64,000 nucleotides of DNA from NCBI GenBank assembly GCA_041396685.1, contig JAWKYD010000011.1, positions 124,001 to 188,000 of the forward strand, read 5' to 3'. The DNA comes from JAUIAI01 sp041396685 (GTDB lineage: Bacteria > Pseudomonadota > Gammaproteobacteria > Burkholderiales > Burkholderiaceae_E). Positions 34,694 through 44,476 of the stretch are shown one piece after another (the stretch's first letter is position 1; every line of letters starts with the position of its first letter). Below the pieces are notes generated by a model, which made no database searches, was not told where the DNA came from, and was given only the letters and a program-made list of their open reading frames with translations. The translations under genes were made by a program, and so were the position numbers.

Positions 34694-35617
34694 TCAGCCG
34701 TTGCTCGAGTCCTCCTGCGCACAAACCTGCAGATGCCCGGCCAAGGCCGCCAGGGCGCTGCCCGGCTGCGGCGGGCCGCGCATCACCAGCGCCATCTCGC
34801 GACTTGCCCAGGCATCGGCAAGCGGCAGCACTCTCAGCTTCATCGGCCCCGCGTAGTTGCGCGCTGCGGCCACCGGCAACACACCGATGCCGAGCCCCGC
34901 ATCCACCGAACGGCAGACGGCTTCGAAACTACGCACCTGCGCTCTGAGCGCCATCGGTCGGCCCGCGAGCTCGGCCTGCGCGGTCAGCAGTCGGGTCAGC
35001 CGGCTGCTGCCCTCTAGCCCGACGAGGTCGCGCGCCAGCACCTCGGAAAAGTCGATGTCGGCTTCCGCCCCGGGCAAGTTCGCACAGAGCGGATCGTCGG
35101 CGCGCAAAACCGCGCCCAGGCGATCCGCGCGATACCGGCAGCTCCAGAGCCCGCTCGCGTCGCCGCCGCCCACCACGACCCCGAGGTCCGCTGCGCCGTG
35201 TCTGATGCGTCCCAGACCCTCGTCGCTCCAGCACTCCTCCAGCACGATGCGCACGTCCGGGTGCGAGGTCTGAAAGCCCGCGATGTCGCCGGGGAGGAAC
35301 TGTGCCATCGCCGAGGTGTTGCCCTGCACCCGCAATACCGTCCGACTGCCTGCCGCATAGTTGCTCATCTCGGCCCGTAGCCGACGCATGCGGGCCACCA
35401 GATCGCGCGCCAGCACCAACAGATGCTCTCCTGCCGGTGTGAGTTCGATGCCGCGCGAATGACGCTCGTACAGGCGCGCGTCCAACTGCTGCTCGAGCAT
35501 TGCCAGCCGCCGGCTGGCGGCCGGCACGGTGATATGGCTGGCCTCGGCGGCGCGGGTCACGCTGCCGAACTCGGCCGCCCGAATGAACAACGCCAGGGAA
35601 TCGATGTCTGGAAGCAT
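34694..35617 (-). CDS. LysR family transcriptional regulator
   Basis: 307 residues. N-terminal helix-turn-helix from about residue 4 (DSLALFIRAAEFGSVTRAAE, then ITVPAASRRLAMLEQQL) and a C-terminal effector domain (VLRVQGNTSAMAQFLPGDI). The ATG at 35617 fits the standard LysR beginning. Not divergent from a neighbour, as LysR genes often are. It lies between a membrane protein gene and the antiporter on the same strand, so its target is unclear. Confidence 0.92.
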   Translation of the reverse strand: MLPDIDSLALFIRAAEFGSVTRAAEASHITVPAASRRLAMLEQQLDARLYERHSRGIELTPAGEHLLVLARDLVARMRRLRAEMSNYAAGSRTVLRVQGNTSAMAQFLPGDIAGFQTSHPDVRIVLEECWSDEGLGRIRHGAADLGVVVGGGDASGLWSCRYRADRLGAVLRADDPLCANLPGAEADIDFSEVLARDLVGLEGSSRLTRLLTAQAELAGRPMALRAQVRSFEAVCRSVDAGLGIGVLPVAAARNYAGPMKLRVLPLADAWASREMALVMRGPPQPGSALAALAGHLQVCAQEDSSNG

Positions 35618-35723
35618 GGAGCGGTGCCCGGTTGCGACCGGCAGGGGGTTACACGAAACCGTGACTGGCAGCCTCGCGTCGCGCGTCGAGGGCGATGTCA
35701 ACCTCGGCTGCGATCCGTTCTGC

Positions 35724-36470
35724 TCAGCTCAGCAGCATCGAAAGTACCACCGCCGCCAGCGCGATCGCTGCCGCGACGCCCGTGAGTGCGATCCGCCGGT
35801 GGATCAGCGCCCGCCGTTCGGGCTCGATCGCCGGCGCATCACGGCCGGGTTTGGCCGTCCACCAGGCGCCCATCAAACCCCCCTGCCCCTCCACCGCCGG
35901 AAGGGATTCGAACGGCACGCCAAGATGCTGGGCGATGGCCTGCGCCACCGGCATGAGGCTCGGCGTGGCGTAGTTGGTTCGAAGAGCCCGGTCCTCGAAC
36001 AGCAGGATTCGTTCGCCGCCCACGAGTTCCAACCAGTAGGTTCGCTGAAGCATGGCCATCAGCTGGGCAGCGAACGCTTCCTCCCGGCTCAGCACACGGG
36101 CAATCGAACCCGGCACCAGCCGCCGAGCGACCGCGGCAGGCGCATGTACCAACGAGCGATCCCCGGGCAGCGCCAGAACCAGGGCGTCGGAATGGAGCTC
36201 CACCCGCAAACCATACTGGCCGCGAGCCTGGCGCCAGCAAAGCCTCGCCAGGGCCGCTGAAAGGAAACTCAACCCCATGAGCACTGACAACACCGCCGCC
36301 ATTGCGATCGCGCCGAACGAAGCGAACAGAGTACCGATCATGGCCACGACGCCACCGAGCGCGAGACCCGCAAGCAGGAGTGCCGTCACGCCGGCGCCGA
36401 TCGCTCTGGCGTTGGACTGGCGCCAGACCAACGCACCCGCGCGGCTCGGGTCGGGTTCGAAATTGCGCAT
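35724..36470 (-). CDS. uncharacterised membrane protein
   Basis: 248 residues. Two closely spaced membrane segments near residues 22-75 (AIGAGVTALLLAGLALGG and AAVLSVLMGLSFLSAALARL) and one at the C-terminus (IALTGVAAAIALAAVVLSML) flank a soluble middle with strands such as GLRVELHSDALVLALPGD and WLELVGGERILLFEDRAL. That pattern recalls a PH-like domain anchored in the membrane, but I do not recognise a family. The start is without a strong ribosome-binding site. 170 featureless bases lie upstream. Confidence 0.7.
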   Translation of the reverse strand: MRNFEPDPSRAGALVWRQSNARAIGAGVTALLLAGLALGGVVAMIGTLFASFGAIAMAAVLSVLMGLSFLSAALARLCWRQARGQYGLRVELHSDALVLALPGDRSLVHAPAAVARRLVPGSIARVLSREEAFAAQLMAMLQRTYWLELVGGERILLFEDRALRTNYATPSLMPVAQAIAQHLGVPFESLPAVEGQGGLMGAWWTAKPGRDAPAIEPERRALIHRRIALTGVAAAIALAAVVLSMLLS

Positions 36471-36640
36471 CGGGCGATGATATCGGGCTTGCGGGCCGAT
36501 GCGTCACAGCGGCGAAAGGATGCGTGCCGGGGCCGATGCGCCGGGACGCGCCGGATACCCTGCGCTACGCACGGCGCCGCCGCCGACGGCCGTCATGAAT
36601 GCCAGCGACCATCGAGGTCACCGGCTCGCCGCTCTCCGCA

Positions 36641-37816
36641 TCAATCCGCCTTCGCGCCAAACGCCCCGCTCGCGCGAAGCGCCTCCACGCCGGCGCCGTC
36701 GTAACCCGCAAGCCGAGCCGCTGCCTCATTACCTTCGCCCAGCCCCGGCGCGCCAAACGTCGGCCGCGCCGACTCCTGCCGGAACCGGATCGGGGCCCCG
36801 ATGTGCTCCCGACCTCGGTCATCCACCAGCCGCATGCCCCGTGCCGCCACATGAGGATGATCGAACGCTTCGCGCAGATCCAGCACACGTCCCCAGGCGA
36901 CGTCCTTACCGTCGAACCAGCGCTCCCATTCGGCCATCGTGCGCGCGACGAAGGTCTCGCGCAGGAACTCCGTCACCGCCCGCTGTCCTTCCCCCGGCGG
37001 CCCGATCGCGGCATCGATCAGATCCGGCCGTTGCAGCGCCTCGAAGAGATTGCGGGCGAACTTGTGTTCATTGCCGGCGAGCGCGATCCATTTGCCGTCG
37101 GCGGTCTCGTACAGGTTGTACAGTGCGTTGCCGCCCCAGGTTCGCTCCAGTCTCGGCTGCGGCGGCTGTTTCTCGGCGAACACGCGCCCTGTGATGTTCG
37201 GCGTCCAGGCCATGAGTGCGTCCTGCATCGACAGGTCGATGTAGTCGCCATTGCCGGTTTCGCGGGCCCGGAACAGCGCCATCAGGATGCCCGAGAGCGC
37301 CGTGAGCGAGACGGCCATGTCGGCCATGGCAATCGCCGGCAGGGTCGGCTTGCCGTCCTGGCCGATGGTCAGCGAGGCGACGCCGGCCTGGGCCTCGACG
37401 GCAATGTCGTGAGCGACCCTTCCAGCCAGCGGGCCGGTCTGGCCGAAGGCGCTGATCGAGCAGTAGACGATGTGCGGTGCGCGCCGGGCAACGGCATCGT
37501 AGTCGATGCCCAGGCGCTTGACGACGCCCGTTCTGAACGATTCGACGACGACGTCGCTCTTCTCGGCCAGGCGCATGAACAGCTCTCTGGCCTGATCGTT
37601 CTTGAGATCGAGCACGACGCTGCGTTTGCCGCGATGTGTATTGCGGAAGTAGACGGACTCGCCGCTCTCCTTCCAGCCGATGTTGCGGTTGGGTTCGCCC
37701 TCGCCCGGCGGCTCGATGCGCCAGACTTCGGCGCCGTGGTCGGCCATCGTCATGGTCAGGTGCGGGCCGGGCAGGTACATGGAAAGGTCCAGCACACGCA
37801 CGCCTTGCAGTTTCAT
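36641..37816 (-). CDS. family III CoA-transferase (CaiB/BaiF)
   Basis: 391 residues. Family III features: GVRVLDLSMYLPGPHLTM at the start, DLKNDQARELF, and the nucleophilic Asp166 in IAMADMAVSL, which forms the acyl-enzyme intermediate in this family. It moves CoA between carboxylic acids. GGAGAACAC precedes the ATG at 37816, which overlaps the stop of the deacetylase gene (ATGA). Last gene of the long run from 48789. Acyl donor and acceptor are unknown. Confidence 0.93.
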   Translation of the reverse strand: MKLQGVRVLDLSMYLPGPHLTMTMADHGAEVWRIEPPGEGEPNRNIGWKESGESVYFRNTHRGKRSVVLDLKNDQARELFMRLAEKSDVVVESFRTGVVKRLGIDYDAVARRAPHIVYCSISAFGQTGPLAGRVAHDIAVEAQAGVASLTIGQDGKPTLPAIAMADMAVSLTALSGILMALFRARETGNGDYIDLSMQDALMAWTPNITGRVFAEKQPPQPRLERTWGGNALYNLYETADGKWIALAGNEHKFARNLFEALQRPDLIDAAIGPPGEGQRAVTEFLRETFVARTMAEWERWFDGKDVAWGRVLDLREAFDHPHVAARGMRLVDDRGREHIGAPIRFRQESARPTFGAPGLGEGNEAAARLAGYDGAGVEALRASGAFGAKAD

Positions 37817-38724
37817 GTGTTCTCCGGGGCGGGGATGGCGGCCGCGTAGGCGCGGGCGATGTCGGCGCGGGTGGCGACCCAGACATCGTCGCAGCGGGCC
37901 ACGTGGTCGAGAAATTGCCGCAGCGCATCGATGCGCCCGGGGCGGCCGATGATGCGCAGATGCAGCCCCAGCGACATCATGCGGGGCTGGCTGGCGCCCT
38001 CTTGACGTAGCCACTCGAAGCTGCGGATCGCGTAATCGGTCCAGGTCGCCGGCGCCAGTGACGGCGCGGTCCAGAACTTCATGTCGTTGGAATCGAGCGC
38101 ATACGGCATGACGACGATCGGGCCGGCCTCGGTACGGGACCAGAACGGGCGATCGTCCGAGTAGTCGTCCATGTGATACTCGAAGCCCGCCTCGACCAGC
38201 AGCCGGCGCGTGCGCTCGGTGTGCAGGTAGCGTGACAGCCAGCCGACCGGACGTCGACCGGTGGTCTTCTCGATGGACTGCACGGCGCGGTCGATGAAGT
38301 CGCGCTCGCTGGCTTCGTCGAGATGGAAGTGGTGGATCCAGCGCCAGCCGTGGCTGCAGGTTTCGTGGCCGTGCTGGCGAATGAAGTCGGCGACGTGCGG
38401 TGCACGCTCGAGCGCCAGGGCGGCGCAGGCCCAGGTCGTCGGCATTCGGTACTGTTCGAGCAGGCCGGCAACGCGCTCGAAGCCGGGGCCGATGCCGTAA
38501 CGGTAGTTGGATTCGTTGCCGTAGTTGCGGATCGGCCTGCGAAGCGCGACACCGAGCTCGTCGACCGGGTCGGGCCCGCGGTCGCCATCGGCAACGGTCT
38601 GTTCGGAGCCCTCTTCGACGTTGACCACGATGGACAGCGCCAGGCGCGCGCCGTTGGGCCAGCGAAAGTTGCCACCGAAAAATCGTTCGGGCATACGGTC
38701 GTCGGTTGCGGCAAGGTCAGTCAT
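37813..38724 (-). CDS. polysaccharide deacetylase (NodB/PuuE-like) family protein
   Basis: 303 residues. The NodB homology domain starts at LALSIVVNVEEGSE and contains HGHETCSHGWRWIHHFHLD, whose His-x-x-x-His type arrangement provides metal ligands, and a late SLGLHLRIIGRPGR. There is no signal peptide, and it resembles the PuuE allantoinase branch rather than cell-wall deacetylases, so a small cytoplasmic amide or ureide is the likely substrate. It overlaps the amidase stop by 8 bases. Confidence 0.9.
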   Translation of the reverse strand: MTDLAATDDRMPERFFGGNFRWPNGARLALSIVVNVEEGSEQTVADGDRGPDPVDELGVALRRPIRNYGNESNYRYGIGPGFERVAGLLEQYRMPTTWACAALALERAPHVADFIRQHGHETCSHGWRWIHHFHLDEASERDFIDRAVQSIEKTTGRRPVGWLSRYLHTERTRRLLVEAGFEYHMDDYSDDRPFWSRTEAGPIVVMPYALDSNDMKFWTAPSLAPATWTDYAIRSFEWLRQEGASQPRMMSLGLHLRIIGRPGRIDALRQFLDHVARCDDVWVATRADIARAYAAAIPAPENT

Positions 38725-40102
38725 CGAGGTTTCCGGTCAGAGGGGCGATGCGCGCGGCCAGCCGCAACAACTCGTGTTCGCGCGCAGCGGGCATCATCAG
38801 TTGCACGCCGCAGGGAAGCCCGCCGACGCGGGCCGGAACGGGCAGGCTGATCGCCGCCCAACCGGCGACATTGGCATGCACGGTGAGATCCGCCTGGTCG
38901 GGCGGCACGGGATCGGTGAGGGCAAACGCGCGCTGGGGGGTGGTCGGCAGCAGCCAAGCGTCGAGGTCTTGCTGGCAGGCCTGCCAGCATCGGCCAGCAT
39001 CGATCAGCCGCTGGCGGGCGGCGTGGATGCGTGCGGCCGGTTGGCTCGCGCCATAGGCGAGCATGCGCCTGAGCGTGTCGCTGACACCTTCCCGTCGCAG
39101 CCACGGCAGACTCGCCGCGTAGCCCTCGCGTTCGCTGATCAACAGACCGGCTCGGCGCACCACGCCACTGTCGGCTGGCAGGCTGTCGCGCGGCTGGAGC
39201 GACCAACCCAGCGCGCGCAGCCGGTCGGCAAACGCATCGAGCGCCCGCCGGATCGACGGTTCGCAGGACGGGCCACCGTCGAACAAGGCGACACGCGGTG
39301 ACCCCGACGACCGCGCCCGCTCGGTCGACGTGCCGCCCTGTGATCGTGGCGGACCTGCCACCGGCACGGGCGCGACCCTGGCGCCGGCCGATGACTGCAG
39401 GTCGCGCGGATCGTGGCCCGCGATTACGCTCAGGAGCATGGCGGCATCGTCGACCGTGCGCGCCAGGATGCCAACCTGATCGAGCGTGTCGGACAGCGGC
39501 GCCACACCGTGGCGCGATACCCGGCCGCGCGCCGGCAAGAGGCCCACGCAGCCGCAGTAGGCGGCCGGAATGCGGACCGAGCCCATCGTGTCCGTGCCAA
39601 GCGCGATCGGCACCAGGCCGGCGGCAACGGCAGCGCCCGAGCCGCCCGACGAGCCGCCGGCGGTGAAACCGTGTCGAAGCGGATTGTGGGTGGCGCCGAA
39701 ATGCGGGTTGTCGGTGGTGGCGCCGAGCGCCGCCTCGTGCATGTTCAGCCGGCCCATGATGATCATGCCGGCCGAACGCATTCGGCGTACGACTTCGGCG
39801 TCATCACGGGCAAGGCGATTTCGCAACGCGCCCAGGCCGTTGCTCCAGGGCATGGCGGCCACGGCGATGTTGTCCTTGACCGCGATTGGAACACCATCGA
39901 GGCGCGAACGCGGCCGGCCGGCGCGCCAGCGCGCGGCCGACTCGATTGCGGCTTCGCGCGCGGGCTGCCGTGCCTCGTGTACGAACGCATTCAATTCGCG
40001 ATCGGCGTCGATGCGTTGCCAGCAGCGTTCGACGACTTCACGCGGACTCAGGCCGGCGGCATAGGCATCGGCCAGTTCGGCCACGGTTTCGGGCTGGCTC
40101 AT
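38717..40102 (-). CDS. amidase signature family protein
   Basis: 461 residues. The triad is complete: Lys76 (VPIAVKDN), Ser151 (GGSSGG) and Ser175 (GTDTMGSVR), with the same 75- and 24-residue spacings as characterised amidases. A Ser/Gly/Arg-rich linker of about 30 residues (near ARVAPVPVAGPPRSQGG) interrupts the second half. The ATG overlaps the PaaK-like gene stop in ATGA. Distinct from the 21774-23180 amidase in sequence and context. Together with the NodB-type hydrolase it suggests that an amide bond is cut in this pathway. Confidence 0.93.
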   Translation of the reverse strand: MSQPETVAELADAYAAGLSPREVVERCWQRIDADRELNAFVHEARQPAREAAIESAARWRAGRPRSRLDGVPIAVKDNIAVAAMPWSNGLGALRNRLARDDAEVVRRMRSAGMIIMGRLNMHEAALGATTDNPHFGATHNPLRHGFTAGGSSGGSGAAVAAGLVPIALGTDTMGSVRIPAAYCGCVGLLPARGRVSRHGVAPLSDTLDQVGILARTVDDAAMLLSVIAGHDPRDLQSSAGARVAPVPVAGPPRSQGGTSTERARSSGSPRVALFDGGPSCEPSIRRALDAFADRLRALGWSLQPRDSLPADSGVVRRAGLLISEREGYAASLPWLRREGVSDTLRRMLAYGASQPAARIHAARQRLIDAGRCWQACQQDLDAWLLPTTPQRAFALTDPVPPDQADLTVHANVAGWAAISLPVPARVGGLPCGVQLMMPAAREHELLRLAARIAPLTGNLDD

Positions 40103-41475
40103 CGCAACGTCCGCTCGTCGATCAGACGGATGGCCTTCTGGCGCGACTCTATGCCGGTGGTCTCGGCCAGTGCCCCCGGCGCCACCAGCCTTACCCCGAC
40201 GGCCACGCCGAGCGCAGCCCGCAAGCGCGCACGCAGGGCGTCGGCCAGCGTGGCCTCGGCTGCACGCGTCGTTTCGATCTCGACGAGCATCTGCTCGCGG
40301 CCCTGGTCGTCGCGACGCAGGCGGCAAATGTACTCGCCGGTGCAACCGTCATCCAAACCCAGGCGCGCGGAGATGGCGTGTGGATAGACATTGATACCTC
40401 GTAGCTTGACCATGTTGTCGCTGCGCCCGCGAAAGCCGACGATGCGCCCCAGCGGCCAAGCCAGCGGCGAGGTGCCCGGCAGCCGGTGGGTGACATCCTG
40501 GGTGTCGAAGCGAATGATCGGATAGACATCGTCCTTGAATAACACGGTGGTGACCAGATTGCCGTCTTCGCCGTCGGCGCAATGCGTGCCGGTGGCTGGG
40601 TCGACGATCTCGACGACGTGCGCATCCTCGAACAGATGCAGGCCCTCGCGGTCGGGGCCCTCGGCGGCGATGATCCCGGTGTCCCCCACGCCGTACCAGT
40701 CGTAGACCTGGGCCCCACCCCAAAGGGCGCCGATCTCGTCCTTCGATTCGCGGCCCATGTGACCGAGGATCAGACGCACCGGAATGTCGCGCCCGGGCTC
40801 CAGTCCGTGCTGGCGCGCGATCTGCGCCAGCGTGCGGATGTAGTCGGCAAAGCCGAGCAGCACGGTGACACGAAAGTCCCGCATCAGCGCCACCTGCTGC
40901 GCACTGCGCGTCTCGGCGCCGGTACCGGCCGGCAGCAATAGCGCACGCGTGTAATGCAGCAGCGTCTCGCGAATGTAGTGGCCGCCGTTGATCATGCCGA
41001 AGCCATACACCGACTGCACCACATCGTCGTCGCACAGGCCCTGCATACGGTAGGCGCGCGCCAGAAGAATGTTCTGGATCTCGCGGCTGGTGGGGCCGAA
41101 CAATAAGGTCTGCGGACGGCCGGTGGTGCCGCTGGTGGTGTGCAGGATCATCCGCTCGCCGGGCCGCACGCCGTGAAAGTCGCCCAGCGGCGGATGGGCC
41201 TCGATCGAGGCCATGATGTCTGTCTTGGTGAAGCGCGGCAGCCGCGGCAGATCGTCCAGGCCGCGGATGTCGCCGGTCTCGATGCCCTGCGCACCCCACA
41301 GTCGTCGGTAGAACGGCACCTGCCAGGCGCGCGCCAGCAGACGGGCGAAGCGCCGTTCCTGCAACGCTCGCAGCGCGTCGGCGCTCAACGTGCGCATGCG
41401 CTCGTCGAAGGCCGGACCGATCGGATAGTCGGCCAGTGCGCGGCGGTGATCGAAGGCGTCGAAGTAGGTGTTCAT
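40099..41475 (-). CDS. phenylacetate-CoA ligase (PaaK)-like AMP ligase
   Basis: 458 residues. The AMP-binding motif TTSGTTGRP is at 113-121. YDWYGVGDTGIIAAEG and IIRFDTQDV follow, and RGRSDNMVKLRGINVYPHAI near the end is diagnostic of the PaaK branch. It should make a CoA thioester of an aromatic or similar acid. The start overlaps the MmgE/PrpD gene stop (ATGA). Substrate not assignable; phenylacetate itself is unlikely because no paa genes are nearby. Confidence 0.92.
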   Translation of the reverse strand: MNTYFDAFDHRRALADYPIGPAFDERMRTLSADALRALQERRFARLLARAWQVPFYRRLWGAQGIETGDIRGLDDLPRLPRFTKTDIMASIEAHPPLGDFHGVRPGERMILHTTSGTTGRPQTLLFGPTSREIQNILLARAYRMQGLCDDDVVQSVYGFGMINGGHYIRETLLHYTRALLLPAGTGAETRSAQQVALMRDFRVTVLLGFADYIRTLAQIARQHGLEPGRDIPVRLILGHMGRESKDEIGALWGGAQVYDWYGVGDTGIIAAEGPDREGLHLFEDAHVVEIVDPATGTHCADGEDGNLVTTVLFKDDVYPIIRFDTQDVTHRLPGTSPLAWPLGRIVGFRGRSDNMVKLRGINVYPHAISARLGLDDGCTGEYICRLRRDDQGREQMLVEIETTRAAEATLADALRARLRAALGVAVGVRLVAPGALAETTGIESRQKAIRLIDERTLR

Positions 41476-42971
41476 GGCTGTGCGTTTGGCGGGCGTGCCT
41501 GGTCGCCTGGTACCGAGCCGGTGACCGATTCGTTCGCCGAACCGGACGCCTGACCGGTGGCCGGGCCGGTGGCCGGGTCGAACAGCGGCGCGAGGACCGG
41601 ATCGAGCAGTGCGGCGACGTCGGCGAGATCTCCCAACACACCGCCAGCGGCGATGAAAGCTTGCTGGCGCACTGCCGACAGCCCGCCAAAATCCAGACAA
41701 TGGCGCAGCTTGGCCCAATGCGCGTCGTCGGCAAGCGGCCGCTCGCGTGAACCGAGCGCGGCATCCAGCGCACAGCTGCGGGTGCTGCCGTCGTCGAGCG
41801 TGATCTCGACCCGCTGGGGCAGCAGCGCGTTTGGATCGGGATTGCCGTCGTCGCACACGCCGATACGAGCAGCCAGCACCAGCGTGTCGGGATCACGCAG
41901 CGCTTCGGGAACGAAATCGGCCAGATCGACATGCCCGCGACGCAGCGCCACGGCGCCCACGTAGGCCATGCAAAGACGTGCGTAGTGGGCCGGAAAGTCG
42001 TCGTACGGCCGCCGCCCGACCAGCCGAGCGATCAGTGGCGGGCCCCAGACCTGAACCTCGCGCACGCGCGCCGGCTCGATCGCGTGCGCGGCGCGCAACC
42101 GCAGGATGCCGTCGATGCCGCCGTGGGTGGCCCTGCCGGTGGGAAATGGCTTGCAGGAGAGTTCGACGATACGCCGCCGCACGGCCAGTTCGGCCAGCGA
42201 GGGGCCGAGATCGCCCTGCGCCTCGTAGAGATTCAGGTAGCCGAAGGTGCCCTCGAACACGGCGGCCGGTGCGCTGATTCCGGCCTCGGCCAGATCTGCC
42301 GCCACCAGTGCATTGCGCGCATTGAACCCGATTTGCATCGGCAGTACGGCGGTGCCCTCGGCGTGCGCCTGCATGGTGCCGCAGAGCTGGCTGTAAAGGT
42401 GACCGAATGCGCTGCTGGCCGTGGCCTCGTCGTGACCGCGGATCTGGCAGACCGCGGCCATTGCGCCGAATGCGCCCGCCGTTGCCGGCCGAAAGAAGCG
42501 CAGCCCCTGGCGGGCGCTCAGACCGACGGCGATGGCGACGTCTACCGCCCGCGAAACGAGGTCCAGCCACGCGCGGCCGCCGAGCCGCCAGCGCGGTTCG
42601 GTCGCGCTCCGCGCCTGCCATGCGGCCAGGGCAGCGGCCAGGGTGGCCGCCATGGGATGCACGACGGCGGGCTCGTGCACGTAGTCATACTCGGAGCCGT
42701 GGATCTGGTATGCGTTGACGAAGGCGGCGCTCGGCGCGGGCCAATGGCCGGCCGCCGCGCCTAGCAGCGTCGCCGGGCCGCCCTGCCCCCAGGCCGGCAA
42801 CAGCTGGCGCAAGGGCGCCGCGAATGGTGCGCTGGCACCCGCCACCCCCACGGCCAGCGTGTCGAGTACGACCCGGGTTGCCAACGCACGCTGGCCGTCA
42901 TCGGCCAGGCCCGGGCCGTGAAGCGCGTGCGCCACCAACGCGCGCAGGGAATCCGCTTGGTTCGCGTTCAT
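41472..42971 (-). CDS. MmgE/PrpD family protein, copy 1
   Basis: 499 residues. MmgE/PrpD landmarks: RVVLDTLAVGVAGAS near residue 35, GFNARNALVAADLAEAGISA, FEGTFGYL and SCKPFPTGRATHGGIDG. Family activities include 2-methylcitrate dehydration, cis-aconitate decarboxylation and iminodisuccinate epimerisation. The last ~30 residues (DPATGPATGQASGSANESV) are a low-complexity tail absent from typical members and encoded partly by a tandem repeat. Part of the ATGA-linked block. It is only distantly similar to the second copy upstream. Confidence 0.9.
   Translation of the reverse strand: MNANQADSLRALVAHALHGPGLADDGQRALATRVVLDTLAVGVAGASAPFAAPLRQLLPAWGQGGPATLLGAAAGHWPAPSAAFVNAYQIHGSEYDYVHEPAVVHPMAATLAAALAAWQARSATEPRWRLGGRAWLDLVSRAVDVAIAVGLSARQGLRFFRPATAGAFGAMAAVCQIRGHDEATASSAFGHLYSQLCGTMQAHAEGTAVLPMQIGFNARNALVAADLAEAGISAPAAVFEGTFGYLNLYEAQGDLGPSLAELAVRRRIVELSCKPFPTGRATHGGIDGILRLRAAHAIEPARVREVQVWGPPLIARLVGRRPYDDFPAHYARLCMAYVGAVALRRGHVDLADFVPEALRDPDTLVLAARIGVCDDGNPDPNALLPQRVEITLDDGSTRSCALDAALGSRERPLADDAHWAKLRHCLDFGGLSAVRQQAFIAAGGVLGDLADVAALLDPVLAPLFDPATGPATGQASGSANESVTGSVPGDQARPPNAQP
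41554..41577 (-). repeat. two tandem 12-base repeats inside the MmgE/PrpD copy 1 gene
   Basis: The plus-strand unit CCGGTGGCCGGG occurs twice in a row (41554-41565 and 41566-41577). It encodes the PATG-PATG part of the C-terminal tail. This suggests that the tail grew by slippage or duplication of a GC-rich unit. Confidence 0.75.
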
Positions 42972-42993
42972 CGCAGGCTCTCGTGTGCTCGAT

Positions 42994-44406
42994 TCAATGG
43001 ACCTCGTTCGCCAGACGCGCGCAGACCTGCAGCAGCGACTCGGCAAGAGCCGCTGGTCGCGCATCGTCGGCCAGCGTCAGGCAGCCGACGGTCAGCGCCT
43101 CGATCTCGTCGGACTTCAGGCCGGCCCAGCGCATGGTGTCGCCCACCTTCGCCAGCAGATCATCGTCATCGAGCGGCCGAGCCGGGTCGCCCAGCGCATC
43201 GTCCACCTGGACGCGGATGGGATCGTCGTCGTGGCGGTCTTCGGTCCAGACCAGCACTTCGGCGCCGTAGCGCTCGGGGAAGGCTTCGCTGAAGGCCTGG
43301 CGCCCGCGCACCTCGATACGCCGGCGAAGGGCCAGAACGTCGGGCCGCTGGCGCGCACCGTCGTCGAAATCGTCCAGCCCTGGTGCGCCGGCGACGAGGG
43401 TGAATGCCACCACGTGCTGCAGGCTGAATTTGGCCTGCAGCACGGTCGCCGGCTCGGGCTGGTCGCAGAATCGCAATGCCTCGTCGTAGGTCTCCACGAG
43501 CACGCGGCAAACGCGTGCACGACCGGCAAGCCGGGGTCGCAGCCGCAGGGCCGCCTCGAGCGCCGGATGCGCGTGGCGACAGGCAGGCCATGGCTTGATG
43601 CCGGTATCCAACAGCGCCCACGGCCCCTGGGCGGCCACCTGCGCCGGCAATGGGTTCGGGCACATGGCGGCGTACAGGCCGAGCTTGCCCTCGAGGATCT
43701 GGGCTGGCGCGGTGAAGCCGTGTGCGGCCAGTTCGGCGGCCAGCACACCGTGCCGTGCGGCACAGGCGTTGTGCCAGCTCTTGGTCATGGAGGGTTCGAG
43801 ACGCGTCTGCCACAGCCCGCCCGCCACCGAGCCCGCGTGACCGAGCGCGTCGCGCAAGCGCACCGCATCGAGCCCGAGCAGGTCACCCGCCGCCGCGGCG
43901 GCACCGAATGCGCCGGCGGTGGCGGTGGGATGAAAAGCGCGATAGTGTCCGCGCCCCAGCGAGCGCCCGACGCGGATCATCGCATCATAGCCGCGCACGA
44001 TCGCATCGAGGCAGGCATGGCCGCCCAGACCGCGCTCGATTGCCAGCGTCAACGCCACCGGTGCCACGACCGGGCCGGGGTGCAGGATTGCCGTCCGATG
44101 GATGTCGTCCATCTCCAGGATGTTGCCGAGCGCACCGTTGATCAGCAGCGCGGATTCGCGATCGAGCGGGCCAACACCCAGGGCCGGCAGGGCGCCGGGC
44201 GCGCGAACGGATGCACTCGTCTGGGCCTTCGTGCGCCCGAAACCGCGCAGGGCAGCGCCGGCTTCCGTGTTGAGTCCGGCCAGCGCGCAGGCCAGCCAGT
44301 CGAGCAGATGGCGCGCGGCTCGGGCACGCTCGGCGGCACCGATCGGCTGCTCGAACAGGATGCGGGACAGCCGACCAGTCAGTGACTCCCGCGTCGCATC
44401 AGGCAT
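42994..44406 (-). CDS. MmgE/PrpD family protein, copy 2
   Basis: 470 residues. ARAARHLLDWLACALAGLNT at the start, then GNILEMDDIHRTAILHPG, GRGHYRAFHPTATAGAFGAA, and IKPWPACRHAHPALEA correspond to MmgE/PrpD conserved blocks, including the His-rich substrate region. GAGGAG precedes the ATG. First of the six closely linked genes down to 36641, with a 22-base gap to copy 1. Having two dissimilar copies side by side suggests either two sequential steps or a heteromer. Confidence 0.9.
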   Translation of the reverse strand: MPDATRESLTGRLSRILFEQPIGAAERARAARHLLDWLACALAGLNTEAGAALRGFGRTKAQTSASVRAPGALPALGVGPLDRESALLINGALGNILEMDDIHRTAILHPGPVVAPVALTLAIERGLGGHACLDAIVRGYDAMIRVGRSLGRGHYRAFHPTATAGAFGAAAAAGDLLGLDAVRLRDALGHAGSVAGGLWQTRLEPSMTKSWHNACAARHGVLAAELAAHGFTAPAQILEGKLGLYAAMCPNPLPAQVAAQGPWALLDTGIKPWPACRHAHPALEAALRLRPRLAGRARVCRVLVETYDEALRFCDQPEPATVLQAKFSLQHVVAFTLVAGAPGLDDFDDGARQRPDVLALRRRIEVRGRQAFSEAFPERYGAEVLVWTEDRHDDDPIRVQVDDALGDPARPLDDDDLLAKVGDTMRWAGLKSDEIEALTVGCLTLADDARPAALAESLLQVCARLANEVH

Positions 44407-44476
44407 GGTGATCTCCTCGTGCGCCGCTCGCGGCCGGCACGGGCCCGAACATGCGATGGCAGGCGAAGCGCCATGC

